Below are positions 48,155 through 56,582 of a stretch of DNA of 64,000 bases, piece by piece. This DNA is from Paroceanicella profunda (GTDB lineage Bacteria; Pseudomonadota; Alphaproteobacteria; Rhodobacterales; Rhodobacteraceae), in the NCBI RefSeq assembly GCF_005887635.2, contig NZ_CP040818.1:558001-622000 (forward strand). The letters are read 5' to 3'. Both the position numbers and the translations under genes were made by a program. Each line of letters opens with the position of its first letter. Position 1 is the first letter of the stretch. The notes beneath the pieces were generated by a model that saw nothing but the letters and a program-made list of their open reading frames with translations, was not told the DNA's origin and ran no database searches.

Positions 48155-48577
48155 TCAGCCGAGGGTGGCGAAATGCGCCTGGGCCTCGGCCGCGGTCATG
48201 CGTTTCAGATCGCCTGCCAGGGCGTAGGCCCCGGCGGTGCGGTCGTGGAAGATCTCGCGGGCCAGCTTCAGGCCGTCCAGCGAATCGAGCGTGCCCACGC
48301 CCACGTGCCACTGCCCGGCCTGCACGCCCGCCGTGATGCGGTAGAACAGGCCGGAGCCGCAGAGTTCGCAGAAGCCCCGCGCGCCCCGGTCCGAGGAGGC
48401 GAACCACTTCAGGCTGTCGCCCGACACCGCGAGGTCATCCTTCTCCACCGTCAGCGCCAGGGTGACACTGCCGGTCCAGGTGCGACAGGTGTCGCAGTGG
48501 CACGCCCCGAACGTGGCGCCGCTGCGGAACACCTCGTAGGTGACGGACCTGCACAGACAGCCTCCGGTGCGGCGCAT
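48155..48577 (-). CDS. GFA (CENP-V/glutathione-dependent formaldehyde-activating) family zinc protein
   Basis: The 140-residue protein has the GFA zinc pattern: GGCLCRSVTY (Cys7, Cys9), CHCDTCRTWTG (Cys26, His27, Cys28, Cys31) and 'GFCELCGSGLFYR' (Cys69, Cys72 region). Gfa binds glutathione or other thiols and helps formaldehyde detoxification in Paracoccus; many paralogues have unknown substrates. It starts 9 bp after the gltD stop, so it is transcribed with gltD, and sits between gltD and gltB. No metabolic link to glutamate synthesis is evident. Confidence 0.88.
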   Translation of the reverse strand: MRRTGGCLCRSVTYEVFRSGATFGACHCDTCRTWTGSVTLALTVEKDDLAVSGDSLKWFASSDRGARGFCELCGSGLFYRITAGVQAGQWHVGVGTLDSLDGLKLAREIFHDRTAGAYALAGDLKRMTAAEAQAHFATLG

Positions 48578-48586
48578 CGTCGGCCC

Positions 48587-50026
48587 CTACTGTGCCGCGA
48601 CACGCGCCGCGGCGGCGGTGAAATGCGTGAGGATGCTCTCCGCGGCCTCACGGCCATCCCGGATCGCCCAGACCACCAGCGACGCGCCGCGCACGATGTC
48701 GCCGACGGCGAAGACACCCTCGAGGCTGGTCTGGTGGGTGCGGAAATCGGCCTTGATGGTGCCCCAGCGGGTGGTTTCCAGCCCGGCGGTGCCCCAGAGC
48801 TTCGGCAGGTCCTCCGGCTCGAAGCCGAGCGCCTTGACCACCAGTTCCGCATCCTCGGTGTAATCCGCGCCGGGGATCTCCTCCGGCGAGCGCCGGCCGG
48901 AGGCATCGGGCGAGCCCAGCCGCATCTTCGCCACGCGCACGCCGGACACCGAGCCCTGGCCGGTGAAGCCGCGCGGCGCGGCGAGCCAGACGAACTCGAC
49001 CCCCTCCTCCTCGGCGTTCTGCGTCTCGCGCTGGGAGCCGGGCATGTTCGCCCGGTCGCGGCGGTAGAGGCATTTCACCGAGGTGGCGCCCTGACGGATG
49101 GCGGTGCGCACGCAGTCCATCGCCGTGTCGCCGCCGCCAATGACGACCACGCGCTTGCCGGCGGCGTTCAGCTCGCCGCTGTCATACTCCGGCACCTCGT
49201 CGCCAAAGCCGACGCGGTTGGAGGCGGTGAGATAGTCGATGGCGCGCACGATGCCGCCCAGCCCCGCGCCGGGCCCGCCCAGGTCGCGCGACTTGTAGAC
49301 GCCGGTGGCGATGAGCACGGCGTCATGCGTCTCGCGGATCCGGGCGAAGGAGATGTCCTCGCCCACGGTGCAGTTCATCACGAAGGTCACACCCGCGGCC
49401 TCGAGCTGCGCGATGCGGCGCAGCACGATGTCCTTCTCCAGCTTGAAGCCGGGGATGCCGTAGGTCATCAGCCCGCCGCCGCGGTCATACCGGTCATAGA
49501 CGGTGACCTGCACGCCGCGCTTGCGCAGCTGCTCGGCCGCCGCCAGCCCTCCGGGCCCGGCGCCGATGATGCCCACGCTCTCCCCGCGCTCGGCCAGCGG
49601 CGCGATCGGCCTCACCCAGCCCTCCGTCCAGGCGGTGTCGGTGAGGTATTTCTCGACCGACCCGATGGTGACGGTGCCGTGCCCGGACTGCTCGATGACG
49701 CAATTGCCCTCGCACAGGCGGTCCTGCGGGCAGATGCGGCCGCAGATCTCGGGGAAGGTGTTCGTGGCCTGGGAAAGCTCGTAGGCCTCCTGCAGGCGGC
49801 CCTCGGCGGTAAGCCGCAGCCAGTCGGGGATGTTGTTGTGCAACGGACAATGCGTCTGGCAATAGGGCACGCCGCATTGCGAGCAGCGGCCGGCCTGTTC
49901 GGCGGCCTTCTCGGCCGCATAGGCCTGATAGATCTCGCCGAAATCCTCGGTGCGCTCGTCCGCGGTGCGCTTCTCCGGCATGGACCGGGGGACGGTCACG
50001 AATTTCAACATACGGGTCTGGGCCAT
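48587..50026 (-). CDS. gltD: Glutamate synthase (NADPH) small subunit
   Basis: The 479-residue beta subunit has an N-terminal Fe-S region with Cys motifs 'CSQCGVPYCQTHCPLHNNIPDW' and 'CGRICPQDRLCEGNCVIEQ', then two Rossmann folds: FAD site 'VGIIGAGPGGLAAAEQLRKRG' and NADPH site 'RVVVIGGGDTAMDCVRTAIRQGA', and a final 'GVFAVGDIVRGASLVVWAIRDGREAAE'. It delivers electrons from NADPH to GltB. The promoter region 50027-50243 carries two related hairpins and a palindrome that may control it. First gene of gltD-GFA-gltB on the minus strand. Confidence 0.97.
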   Translation of the reverse strand: MAQTRMLKFVTVPRSMPEKRTADERTEDFGEIYQAYAAEKAAEQAGRCSQCGVPYCQTHCPLHNNIPDWLRLTAEGRLQEAYELSQATNTFPEICGRICPQDRLCEGNCVIEQSGHGTVTIGSVEKYLTDTAWTEGWVRPIAPLAERGESVGIIGAGPGGLAAAEQLRKRGVQVTVYDRYDRGGGLMTYGIPGFKLEKDIVLRRIAQLEAAGVTFVMNCTVGEDISFARIRETHDAVLIATGVYKSRDLGGPGAGLGGIVRAIDYLTASNRVGFGDEVPEYDSGELNAAGKRVVVIGGGDTAMDCVRTAIRQGATSVKCLYRRDRANMPGSQRETQNAEEEGVEFVWLAAPRGFTGQGSVSGVRVAKMRLGSPDASGRRSPEEIPGADYTEDAELVVKALGFEPEDLPKLWGTAGLETTRWGTIKADFRTHQTSLEGVFAVGDIVRGASLVVWAIRDGREAAESILTHFTAAAARVAAQ

Positions 50027-50125
50027 GGCCTTTGCCTCCCTGCCTGAAGATGCGCAGCCCGAACCATACCGCTCACGGCAGTTCCGGACGCAGGAAGGAA
50101 TATCCGCTGTCTCACCGGAATAAAA

Positions 50126-50216
50126 GTCAGCAAGGCTGACCTATAATCGATTATCTTGCCCGACCCGGACCCTTCAGCAGAGATTTCGGGGAAAACAAGG
50201 TCAGCTTTGCTTACCT
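50126..50216 (-). promoter_or_regulatory. Two related hairpins plus a palindrome between uppP and gltD
   Basis: On the minus strand the first element reads AGGTAAGC-AAA-GCTGACCT followed by TGTTTT (50216-50198 and downstream); the second reads GTCAGC-CTT-GCTGAC followed by TTTTATT (50140-50126 and downstream). They share GCTGAC and both end in T-rich tracts, so they look like tandem intrinsic terminators of uppP or duplicated regulator sites for gltD. Between them is ATAATCGATTAT (50143-50154), a perfect 12-bp palindrome. Confidence 0.5.
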
Positions 50217-50243
50217 AACCCTGATTTCCAGCCGGTTCACCCC

Positions 50244-51050
50244 TCATCCGACGACCGTCAGCGCCACCAGTGCCGCTGTTCCGACGATGATTCGCCACCA
50301 GCCGAAAATGCCGTATCCGTGCCGCGACACGAAGCCGAGAAGGGAGCGTACCACGAAAATCCCCGCGATGAGAGCGGCAATGAAGCCCACGGCGATCACC
50401 TCGACATCGCTGGCCGCCAGAACGTCACGGTTCTTCATGAGGTCGTAGGCGAAGGCGCCGGTCATCGTGGGCATGGAGAGGAAGAAGGAGAATTCCGCCG
50501 CCGAGCGCTTGTCGGCCCCGAGAAGCAGCGCGCCCACGATGGTCGAGCCGGAGCGCGACACGCCGGGGATCATCGCGAGACACTGGATCACCCCGATCTT
50601 GAAGGCGAGCCCGAGCGGAAAGTCCATCACGTCGTGATAGCGCGGCCGCAGCGGCATCCGGTCGACGACGACCAGGACGATCCCGCCCAGGATCAGCATG
50701 ATGGCGATGAGCATCGGTGTCTCGAACAGCACCGTCTTGATGAAATCATGCGCCAGCACCCCGATCACCACAGCCGGGAGGAAGGCGAGCAGCACCGCGA
50801 CGATGAAGCGCTGCGCCTTCGGGTCTCGCGGGGCGGTGACCACGAGAGTCCAGAGCTTCGCGGCGTAGACACTGAGCACCGCGAGGATCGCGCCCAGCTG
50901 GATCAGCACCTCGAAGGCCTTGCCGGTGCTGTGAAATCCGAGGAAGTGCCCTGCGAGGAGGATATGCCCGGTGGACGACACCGGGATGAATTCCGTCAGG
51001 CCTTCAAGCACGCCGAGAAGGGCCGCCTGAATCAGGGTCTGGTCAGCCAT
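50244..51050 (-). CDS. uppP: Undecaprenyl-diphosphate phosphatase
   Basis: The 268-residue membrane protein (BacA/UppP) has about eight helices and both catalytic motifs: [18 protein letters not shown] (residues 15-32, with Glu/His) and [12 protein letters not shown] (about residues 160-171, with the key Ser/Arg). It hydrolyses undecaprenyl diphosphate to recycle the carrier used for peptidoglycan and LPS sugars, and confers bacitracin tolerance. It is second in a pair with the NDUFA9-like gene (36 bp between). Confidence 0.97.
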   Translation of the reverse strand: MADQTLIQAALLGVLEGLTEFIPVSSTGHILLAGHFLGFHSTGKAFEVLIQLGAILAVLSVYAAKLWTLVVTAPRDPKAQRFIVAVLLAFLPAVVIGVLAHDFIKTVLFETPMLIAIMLILGGIVLVVVDRMPLRPRYHDVMDFPLGLAFKIGVIQCLAMIPGVSRSGSTIVGALLLGADKRSAAEFSFFLSMPTMTGAFAYDLMKNRDVLAASDVEVIAVGFIAALIAGIFVVRSLLGFVSRHGYGIFGWWRIIVGTAALVALTVVG

Positions 51051-51086
51051 GCGTGCTCCGCGGGCTAAAATGTTACGTTATGGAAA

Positions 51087-52085
51087 TCAGTCCTGCACCC
51101 GGAGGTTGCGGGCGGAATCGGTAATCTCGGTATACTGGCCCTGCGGACGGTAGGCGTAAAGGTAATCCTCGAGAACGCTGCCCATCGGGGTGGGGGTGAT
51201 GCCCAGTTCGGCGAAGCCCTTCGCCCCCTCGGAGACCACGTTGTCCCGTGCGAGAAGCTTCACCTGGTCCACGGTGATCATCCGGTTGGGCACCAGCCCG
51301 AGGCTGAGCGTCTCCACCAGGCCGAGCGCGCCGGCCTGCATCCGGGCGAGGCCCATCGGCAGCGACACCAGCGGGCGCTTGCGCCGCACCAGAACCAGCA
51401 TGCGCTCCATCAGCGCGCGGAAGGTCTCGACCTCCGGCCCGCCGAGCTCGTAGACGCCCGGGGCGGTGGACCGGTCCACCGCCTTCACCGCCGCGGCGGC
51501 CACGTCATCGACATAGACCGGCTGGAATTTCGTGCCGCCGCCCACCAGCGGCAGCACCGGGTACATCCGCGCCATGGCGGCGAAGCGGTTGAAGAAGGAA
51601 TCCTCGGCGCCGAACACGATGGAGGGGCGCAGGATCACCGCCTCCGGGAAGGCGGCGGTCACCGCGGCCTCGCCGGCGGCCTTGGAGCGGGCATAGGCGC
51701 TGTCGCTCTGCGCGTCGGCGCCGATGGCGGAGATGTGCACCATCCGCGCGACACCGGCCGCCTTCGCCAGCCGCGCGATGCGCCCGGCCCCCTCGGCCTG
51801 CACGCCGTCGAAGCTCTGCCGGCTGTCGGGATAGAGGATGCCCACGCAGTTCACCACGGCATCGGCGCCGGCGATGGCACGGGCCACGGACGCCTCGTCG
51901 CGGATGTTGGCCTGCACGGGTTCGACCTGCCCCACATTGCCGTAGGGCCGCACGAAATGCGCCTCGTTCGGGCGCCGCACGGCCACGCGCACGCGCCAGC
52001 CGTCCCGCGCCATGCGCCGGGCGATGTAGCGCCCGACAAAGCCGGAGCCGCCGAAAATGGTCACGAGGGGGACAGATCTGGTCAT
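51087..52085 (-). CDS. NAD-dependent epimerase/dehydratase, NDUFA9-like (complex I assembly type)
   Basis: The 332-residue atypical short-chain dehydrogenase begins with the NAD(P) motif VTIFGGSGFVGRYIARRMARDGWRVR and has 'DAVVNCVGILYPDSRQSFDGVQAEGAGRIARLAKAAGV' and 'SDSAYARSKAAGEAAV', the NDUFA9/39-kDa subunit-like branch found in alphaproteobacteria. It lacks a strict YxxxK catalytic pair in the usual form (YARSK is present), so a structural or quinone-linked role with complex I is proposed in relatives. The start at 52085 has GGAG six bases upstream; ATG 52097 is an alternative. It precedes uppP on the same strand. Confidence 0.88.
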   Translation of the reverse strand: MTRSVPLVTIFGGSGFVGRYIARRMARDGWRVRVAVRRPNEAHFVRPYGNVGQVEPVQANIRDEASVARAIAGADAVVNCVGILYPDSRQSFDGVQAEGAGRIARLAKAAGVARMVHISAIGADAQSDSAYARSKAAGEAAVTAAFPEAVILRPSIVFGAEDSFFNRFAAMARMYPVLPLVGGGTKFQPVYVDDVAAAAVKAVDRSTAPGVYELGGPEVETFRALMERMLVLVRRKRPLVSLPMGLARMQAGALGLVETLSLGLVPNRMITVDQVKLLARDNVVSEGAKGFAELGITPTPMGSVLEDYLYAYRPQGQYTEITDSARNLRVQD

Positions 52086-52097
52086 GGGCCTCTCCAT

Positions 52098-52681
52098 GCT
52101 GGTCCCCCGCAGGGAGGGATCTGGCTCAACCGGGCTTAGCGCAACCCGCAGGCCCGTTCAATATCGCTTTGCGGCAGTGCACCGCCATCGCCTTGCAAGG
52201 CCACACATATCCTGTTCGGCGGGCGGGCGCACGCCGAGATCTGCCGCGTTCGGCCGGGGCCGCGCCGGCACGGGTGTGGTGATAGGCCCGAGATGGTTTC
52301 CATCCGGTTGCCACGCGGGCCCGGCGCCGCGCCCCGGGGCACCGCCCCGATCCGCGCCCGGCAAGGGCCGCGCAGCCCCCTTCGCACGCCGGAGGGTCTC
52401 ACCCGACCGCCACCATGCGCGCCTCGCCCCCGCGCCCGGCCGGAGAGGATGCCCGGCCCGGACGGCTTTTCCCCGCCGGCAATGCCTGCGGGCGTAGCCG
52501 TGCCGCGCCGCCATGCGGGTCCCCTTCCGGCCCCGCAACGCGCGCGGGCTTCGGGCGCCGCGCGGCCCGGCGGACCGGTTTCGCGTGGCCGCGCACCGGC
52601 GGACGTGCCCGGCCCGGGCCGGCGGAACGGGGCTCCGGACAGCCATCTTGCAAGCGGCTGCAAAAAGGCTGAATTCGGCCG
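52098..52681. other. 584-bp GC-rich divergent gap
   Basis: I see no gene, array or RNA between the epimerase start and the tRNA promoter. A GC-rich tract of C/G runs dominates; the last bases (52660 onward) become AT-richer and lead into the tRNA promoter. Confidence 0.5.
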
Positions 52682-52710
52682 TTGACAACCCTCCCGCCCC
52701 CCTTTAGATA
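52682..52710 (+). promoter_or_regulatory. Strong sigma-70 promoter for tRNA-Leu
   Basis: TTGACA (52682-52687), exactly 17 bp, then TAGATA (52705-52710), with the tRNA starting 17 bp further on. Near-consensus boxes at ideal spacing make this the clearest promoter in the window. Confidence 0.8.
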
Positions 52711-52726
52711 CCCCGCCACGACACCT

Positions 52727-52813
<87 letters not shown>

Positions 52814-52855
52814 ACTCTCTCGCCGCACTTGCGACGGCGAAGGAGAGGGGAAAAA

Positions 52856-53467
52856 ATGTCAGTTACTCTCTACCAGGGTGACGTGCCGGACGAACTGGAC
52901 CTTGGTCCGGTCGTGGCGATCGATACAGAGACCATGGGGCTTGTCCCCGGCCGCGACCGGCTTTGCGTGGTGCAGCTCTCCTCCGGAGACGGCAACGCGC
53001 ATGTGGTGCAGGTCGCGCCGGGCCAGACCGAGGCCCCGAACCTTTCCCGAATGCTCGCGAATCCCGAACAGCTAAAGCTGTTCCATTACGGCCGCTTCGA
53101 CATTGCCATGCTCGAGCGCGCCTTCGGCGTGCGGGCGGCGCCGGTCTACTGCACGAAGATCGCCTCGAAGCTGGTTCGCACCTATACTGACCGTCACGGA
53201 CTGAAGAATCTCACCCATGAGCTGATCGGGGTGGACATCTCCAAGGCCCAGCAGTCGAGCGACTGGGGCGCCCCGGAGCTGACGCAAGCACAGCTCGACT
53301 ATGCCGCGTCGGACGTGCTCTACCTGCACCGCCTGCGCGACGTCCTCGACATCCGGCTGGCACGCGAAGGCCGGACCGGGCTGGCCCGGGCCGCGTTCGA
53401 CTTCCTGCCCTTCCGGGCGGCGCTCGACCTCGCGGGCTGGCCCGAGACCGACATCTTCGCGCATTGA
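52856..53467 (+). CDS. rnd: Ribonuclease D-like 3'-5' exonuclease
   Basis: The 203-residue DEDD-y exonuclease has the motifs 'VVAIDTETMGL' (Asp-Glu), 'FHYGRFDIAML' (Asp) and 'LDYAASDVLYLHRL' (Tyr-Asp). It is much shorter than E. coli RNase D because it lacks the HRDC domains, the usual form in Rhodobacterales. The role is trimming of tRNA 3' ends and other RNAs; its place 43 bp after the tRNA-Leu gene is noteworthy. The ATG at 52856 follows AAGGAGAGGGG. Confidence 0.92.
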   Translation: MSVTLYQGDVPDELDLGPVVAIDTETMGLVPGRDRLCVVQLSSGDGNAHVVQVAPGQTEAPNLSRMLANPEQLKLFHYGRFDIAMLERAFGVRAAPVYCTKIASKLVRTYTDRHGLKNLTHELIGVDISKAQQSSDWGAPELTQAQLDYAASDVLYLHRLRDVLDIRLAREGRTGLARAAFDFLPFRAALDLAGWPETDIFAH

Positions 53468-53483
53468 GGAAGTGAGGCTCCGC

Positions 53484-54479
53484 GTGGACCAGCAGACTCC
53501 CCCACCGGCCCGGGCCGGCCGGCTCGACACCGCCGGGCTCATGGCCGCGGGGCGGCGCGTGCTCACCCTGGAGGGCGAGGCGCTCAGCCGCTTCGCCGGC
53601 ACGCTCGACGAGAGCTTCGCCCGGGCCGTGGAGCTGATGCTGCGCGCCCGCGGGCGGGTGATCGTGAGCGGCATGGGCAAGTCGGGCCACGTCGCGCGCA
53701 AGATCACCGCCACGCTCGCCTCCACCGGCACGCCGGCGCAGTTCGTCCACCCGGCGGAGGCCAGCCACGGCGACCTCGGCATGGTCACACGCTCCGACGT
53801 GGTGCTGCTGCTGTCCAATTCGGGCGAGACGACGGAGCTTGCCGACCTCATCGAGCACACCCGCCGCTTCCACATTCCGCTCATCGGGGTGGCGAGCCGG
53901 CCGGAAAGCACGCTGCTGCGCGCCGCCGACGTGGCGCTGCATCTGCCGCGCGCCGACGAGGCCTGCCCGAACGGCCTCGCCCCCACCACCTCCACCACCC
54001 TCACCATGGCGCTGGGAGACGCGCTGGCCGTGGCGCTGATGGAGACGCGGGACTTCCGCTCGGAGCATTTCCACGTCTTCCATCCGGCCGGGCGGCTGGG
54101 CCAGCAGCTTGTCCGGGTGTCGGGCCTGATGCATTCCGGCGAGGACCTGCCGCTGGTCTCCCCCGACACGCCGATGTCCGAGGCGCTCATCGTGATGACG
54201 CAGAAGGGCTTCGGCGCGCTCGGCGTGCTGAGCGAGGGCCGGCTGGCCGGGGTGATCACCGACGGTGACCTCCGGCGCAACATGACCGGCCTGCTGGAGC
54301 GGCGCGCCGGAGACGTGATGAACCTGCGCCCCACCACGATCAGCCCGGAGAGCTTCGCCGCCGAGGCGATGGGCATCATGAACGCCCGCTCCATCACCAC
54401 GCTCTTCGTGGTGGGCGAGGACAAGGCGCCGATCGGCATCCTGCACGTGCATGACTGCCTGCGCGCCGGGCTGGGCTGA
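53484..54479 (+). CDS. kpsF: Arabinose-5-phosphate isomerase (KpsF/KdsD)
   Basis: The 331-residue protein has an N-terminal SIS sugar-isomerase domain ('VIVSGMGKSGHVARKITATLASTGTPAQFVHPAEASHGDLGM', 'LLLSNSGETTELADLIEH') and two CBS domains from about residue 205 ('VSGLMHSGEDLPLVSPDTPMSEALIVM', 'MNLRPTTISPESFAAEAMGIM'). It converts ribulose-5-P to arabinose-5-P, the first step to Kdo. I choose GTG at 53484 (GAGG six bases upstream); GTG 53472 is possible. It feeds the same pathway as kdsB at 62 kb and opens the lpt block. Confidence 0.93.
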   Translation: MDQQTPPPARAGRLDTAGLMAAGRRVLTLEGEALSRFAGTLDESFARAVELMLRARGRVIVSGMGKSGHVARKITATLASTGTPAQFVHPAEASHGDLGMVTRSDVVLLLSNSGETTELADLIEHTRRFHIPLIGVASRPESTLLRAADVALHLPRADEACPNGLAPTTSTTLTMALGDALAVALMETRDFRSEHFHVFHPAGRLGQQLVRVSGLMHSGEDLPLVSPDTPMSEALIVMTQKGFGALGVLSEGRLAGVITDGDLRRNMTGLLERRAGDVMNLRPTTISPESFAAEAMGIMNARSITTLFVVGEDKAPIGILHVHDCLRAGLG

Positions 54480-54482
54480 GGC

Positions 54483-55130
54483 ATGGCCCGCCGCCGGCTC
54501 GGCCGATATTCGCGCACGGTCCGCTTCCTGCGAATCGGCCTGCCCCTGCTCGCCATCGCGATGATGAGCTCGGTCTTCCTGATCCAGGAGGATGATTTCG
54601 TCGGCGGCATCGAGTTCTCCGCCTCCGACATCCAGGCGCTCGGCGAGGGCCTGCGGCTGACCAACCCGAACTTCTCCGGCACCACAGATGCGGGCGAGCC
54701 CTACATGGTGCGCGCCGAATGGGCCCAGCCCGACAGCCCGAACCCCAGCAAGATCACCCTCCACGACCTCACCGCGCAGATCGACCTGGACGGCGGCCGC
54801 AAGGTGACGCTGGCGGCGCAGGACGGCGTCATGCGCCCGGATGACCAGCACGTGACATTGACGGGAGCGGTGGAAATGACCACATCGGACGGATATGTCG
54901 CCCGGACGGAGCTTGCGGAAGCAGATATCAGCAAGCGCCTCGTGACTGCCCCCGGTAAGGTGAGCGCCAGTGGCCCGCTGGGGTCCATCGAGGCCGGCAG
55001 CATGCACATCACCCGCCCCGACGCCGACGGGGAGGCACCAGCCTCGGGCAACGAGATGGTTTTGTTTGGAAACGGTGTCCGGGTCGTATACCGTCCGGCA
55101 CAACAGAAAGCTCCGTCGGACAAGGAGTGA
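54483..55130 (+). CDS. lptC: LPS export ABC transporter periplasmic protein LptC
   Basis: The 215-residue protein has a single N-terminal anchor (FLRIGLPLLAIAMMSSVFLI) and a periplasmic beta-jellyroll ('EFSASDIQALGEGLRLTNPNFSG', 'GEPYMVRAEWAQPD', 'GVMRPDDQHVTLTGAVEMTTSDGYVART'). It bridges LptB2FG to LptA in LPS transport. It starts 3 bp after kpsF; lptA begins within or just after its stop. Alphaproteobacterial LptC is weakly conserved, and this identification rests partly on the conserved kpsF-lptC-lptA-lptB order. Confidence 0.9.
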   Translation: MARRRLGRYSRTVRFLRIGLPLLAIAMMSSVFLIQEDDFVGGIEFSASDIQALGEGLRLTNPNFSGTTDAGEPYMVRAEWAQPDSPNPSKITLHDLTAQIDLDGGRKVTLAAQDGVMRPDDQHVTLTGAVEMTTSDGYVARTELAEADISKRLVTAPGKVSASGPLGSIEAGSMHITRPDADGEAPASGNEMVLFGNGVRVVYRPAQQKAPSDKE

Positions 55131-55141
55131 GGGACGTGACT

Positions 55142-55741
55142 ATGCCCGCTATTCGCCATGTGATGATCGGAGCTGCGGCCTTCGCGGCCTGCCTGATGGC
55201 CCAGATCGCCGCCGCCCAGCAGACGACCGGTGGCGGTGCCGCGGCAGGCCCGGCCCCGGCGGCACAGCCCGCGGAGACCACCGGCCTCGGCGGCGCGAAC
55301 TCGCCCTTCGGCTCGTTCAAGCACGATTCCACCCTGCCCATCGAGATCACCTCCGAGAGCCTGTCGGTGAACCAGGCCACGAAGGTTGCCACCTTCCAGG
55401 GCGAGGTCGTGGCCGGCCAGGGCACGATGCGCCTCACCGCGCAGCAGATGGAGATCTTCTACGACGGCACGCCCCAGTCCGGCACCAGCTCGGACACCGG
55501 CTCCATCCGCCTGATGAGGGCGACCGGCGACGTGTTCCTCTCCAACGGCTCGGAAGCCGCGAAGGGCAAGTCGGCGGAATACGACGTGGCCAAGGGGGTC
55601 ATCACCCTCGGCGGCGGCGTCGTGCTCACCCAGGGGGACAACGCGATCAGCGGCGAGAGCCTGTGGATCGACCTGAACTCCGGCGTGGGCGAGATCAAGG
55701 GCCGGGTGAAGACCGTCTTCCAGCCCGGCTCGAACAACTGA
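55142..55741 (+). CDS. lptA: LPS transport periplasmic protein LptA (OstA-like)
   Basis: The 199-residue secreted protein has a Sec signal (about residues 1-27, ending QIAAAQ) and an OstA-type jellyroll: 'PIEITSESLSVNQATKVATFQGEVVAGQGTMRLTAQQMEIFYDG' and 'SIRLMRATGDVFLSNGSEAAKGKSAEYDVAKGVITLGGGVVLTQGDNAISGESLWIDLNSG'. It forms the periplasmic bridge for LPS. I use ATG 55142 with GAGGG upstream; GTG 55127 (GTGA overlap with lptC) and GTG 55136 are alternatives. Confidence 0.93.
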   Translation: MPAIRHVMIGAAAFAACLMAQIAAAQQTTGGGAAAGPAPAAQPAETTGLGGANSPFGSFKHDSTLPIEITSESLSVNQATKVATFQGEVVAGQGTMRLTAQQMEIFYDGTPQSGTSSDTGSIRLMRATGDVFLSNGSEAAKGKSAEYDVAKGVITLGGGVVLTQGDNAISGESLWIDLNSGVGEIKGRVKTVFQPGSNN

Positions 55742-55763
55742 AGCCGCCTGCGGGGCACAACGC

Positions 55764-56540
55764 ATGGACCAGACCACACTCAAGTCGCCGGGCCCCCGGC
55801 TCGAACTCGCCAGTGAGTCGACCGGGCTGCGCGCCATCAGCATCGGCAAGACCTATCGCCGGCGGCCGGTGCTGCGCGACGTGAGCATCACCCTGCAGCG
55901 CGGCGAGGTGGTCGGGCTGCTGGGCCCCAACGGCGCCGGCAAGACCACCTGCTTCTACGCCATCACCGGGCTGGTGACGCCCGAGGCCGGCACCATCACG
56001 GTGGACGGCCAGGACGTGACCATGCTGCCGATGTACCGCCGGGCGCAGCGCGGGCTGGGCTATCTGCCGCAGGAGGCCTCCATCTTCCGCGGCCTCACGG
56101 TGGAGGAGAACATCAACGCCGTGCTGGAGATGACCGAGCGCGACCGCGGCCGGCGCAAGAATCAGCTCGACGAACTGCTTACCGAATTCGCCATCACCCA
56201 CCTGCGCCGCACTCCGGCCTCCGCCCTCTCCGGCGGCGAGCGGCGGCGCGTGGAAATCGCCCGCTGCCTGGCCGGACGGCCCTCCTACATCCTGCTCGAC
56301 GAGCCCTTCGCCGGCGTCGATCCCATCGCCGTGGGCGACATCCGGGAACTTGTCTCGCTTTTGAAGCACCGCGGAATTGGGGTCTTGATTACTGATCACA
56401 ATGTGCGGGAAACTCTTGGGATTATCGACCGGGCATATATCTTGCATGGTGGAACCGTGCTGATGAGTGGCTCGCCGCGCGAAGTTGTCGACGACAGCAA
56501 CGTACGCCGGGTGTATCTGGGCGAAAGTTTCCGCTTCTGA
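55764..56540 (+). CDS. lptB: LPS export ABC transporter ATP-binding protein LptB
   Basis: The 258-residue ATPase has Walker A GPNGAGKTT (about residues 54-62), Q-loop 'YLPQEASIFRGLTVEENI', signature LSGGERRRVEIARCLA, Walker B YILLDEPFAGVDP and the H-loop in 'VLITDHNVRETL'. The family-specific 'GVLITDHNVRETLGIIDRAYILHGGTVLMSG' confirms LptB rather than a Liv-type ATPase. It has an N-terminal extension of about 30 residues common in Rhodobacterales. It powers LPS extraction with LptFG (encoded elsewhere). Confidence 0.96.
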   Translation: MDQTTLKSPGPRLELASESTGLRAISIGKTYRRRPVLRDVSITLQRGEVVGLLGPNGAGKTTCFYAITGLVTPEAGTITVDGQDVTMLPMYRRAQRGLGYLPQEASIFRGLTVEENINAVLEMTERDRGRRKNQLDELLTEFAITHLRRTPASALSGGERRRVEIARCLAGRPSYILLDEPFAGVDPIAVGDIRELVSLLKHRGIGVLITDHNVRETLGIIDRAYILHGGTVLMSGSPREVVDDSNVRRVYLGESFRF

Positions 56541-56582
56541 CCGGGTCCCGGCTCGCGCGGGAGCGCAGGCAAAGGGTGGGCG

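Noticed and set aside
47653..48336. Plus-strand frame with Gly-Ala-Gly 9-residue repeats as a real structural protein
   Set aside because: It has no ribosome site, runs antisense into the GFA gene and is explained by the 27-bp repeat.
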